Assembly: GCA_910576955.1 (NCBI GenBank)
Contig: CAJTJB010000002.1
Location: forward strand, 152,823-216,822
DNA from: an uncultured Alphaproteobacteria bacterium
GTDB taxonomy: Bacteria > Pseudomonadota > Alphaproteobacteria > RF32 > CAG-239
DNA length: 64,000 nt
Reading direction: 5' to 3'
The notes beneath the pieces were generated by a model that had not been told where the DNA came from, ran no database searches, and saw nothing but the letters and a program-made list of their open reading frames with translations. Position 1 is the stretch's first letter, and each line of letters opens with the position of its first letter. The position numbers and the translations under genes were made by a program. Below, in pieces: positions 63,766 to 64,000 of the stretch.

Positions 63766-64000
63766 ATGGCAAAAGAGAAGTTTGAACGCAGTAAGCCACA
63801 CTGCAACATTGGTACCATCGGTCACGTTGACCACGGTAAAACAACATTAACCGCAGCAATTACAAAAGTATTGGCTGAAAAGGGCGATGCCGAGTTTGTA
63901 GATTATGCAAACATTGATAAAGCACCGGAAGAGCGTGCCCGCGGTATTACCATTAATACCTCCCACGTTGAATACGAAACAGAAAACCGCCACTATGCAC
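63766..64000 (+). CDS. tuf: Elongation factor Tu, 5' part (cut by the window)
   Basis: The first 78 residues are unmistakable: MAKEKFERSKPHCNIGTIGH, the P loop GHVDHGKTTLTAAI and the switch-1 motif ERARGITINTSHVEYE. The gene runs beyond the window. It follows tRNA-Tyr and tRNA-Gly directly, a known bacterial arrangement. EF-Tu delivers aminoacyl-tRNA to the ribosome. Confidence 0.97.
   Translation, partial: MAKEKFERSKPHCNIGTIGHVDHGKTTLTAAITKVLAEKGDAEFVDYANIDKAPEERARGITINTSHVEYETENRHYA

Overview
The window reads as chromosome of an alphaproteobacterium with a moderately AT-rich genome and a Gram-negative envelope. The direct markers are a CtrA-type response regulator (50725-51411), a SAM-II type riboswitch before metK (27736-27785), GtrII-type membrane glucosyltransferases, three autotransporters, lipoproteins and MurJ. 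Lineage below class is inference: large ankyrin-headed autotransporters, many small lipoproteins and GC-rich intergenic palindromes would fit a host-associated (gut) alphaproteobacterium. No phage, transposase, integrase or CRISPR array was seen.

Layout. 1-4670: a 6S RNA, then an outer-membrane barrel, two lipoproteins, an odd ABC-ATPase fusion and an HD hydrolase. 4949-11770: a large orphan protein, two full-length ABC exporters and a CgeB-like glycosyltransferase. 11860-13820: groES-groEL. 13943-22990: a first ankyrin-headed autotransporter, a membrane protein, a MORN-like repeat protein, ugd, an LTxxQ protein and an ankyrin protein. 23047-30311: dnaK, a flotillin-like protein, a divergent metK under SAM control, a DUF502 protein and recJ. 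30388-36132: an envelope-sugar cluster of three GtrII-like transferases and one GtrB-like transferase. 36213-43824: small secreted proteins, infA, and a compact minus-strand operon murJ-DUF2333-nfu-bax-gloB-histidine kinase. 43969-47522: a second GtrB-like transferase, AmpG and a pentapeptide-repeat protein. 47588-52428: tRNA-Ser, an unassigned RNA-like region, greA, a band-7 protein, ctrA, sodB and a lipoprotein. 52660-61620: two more autotransporters and a secreted DUF4402 protein behind a (CT)15 tract. 61706-64000: rlmB, murQ, tRNA-Tyr, tRNA-Gly and the start of tuf.

The genes mix housekeeping functions (translation, chaperones, peptidoglycan, cell-cycle control) with surface display and surface-sugar modification. 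The most striking signal is the DUF4402 gene. Its signal peptide lies behind a (CT)15 tract, and two overlapping ATG starts, each with a Shine-Dalgarno sequence, precede the tract. At 15 repeats both starts are out of frame; by my count 13, 14, 16 or 17 repeats would put one of them in frame. This looks like a slipped-strand phase-variation switch. Other points of interest are a shared N-terminal ankyrin/cysteine/membrane module in two autotransporters, a repeated palindromic motif upstream of two genes, four genes lacking Shine-Dalgarno sequences (two of them SPFH proteins), and a structured, unassigned transcript region at 47745-48060.
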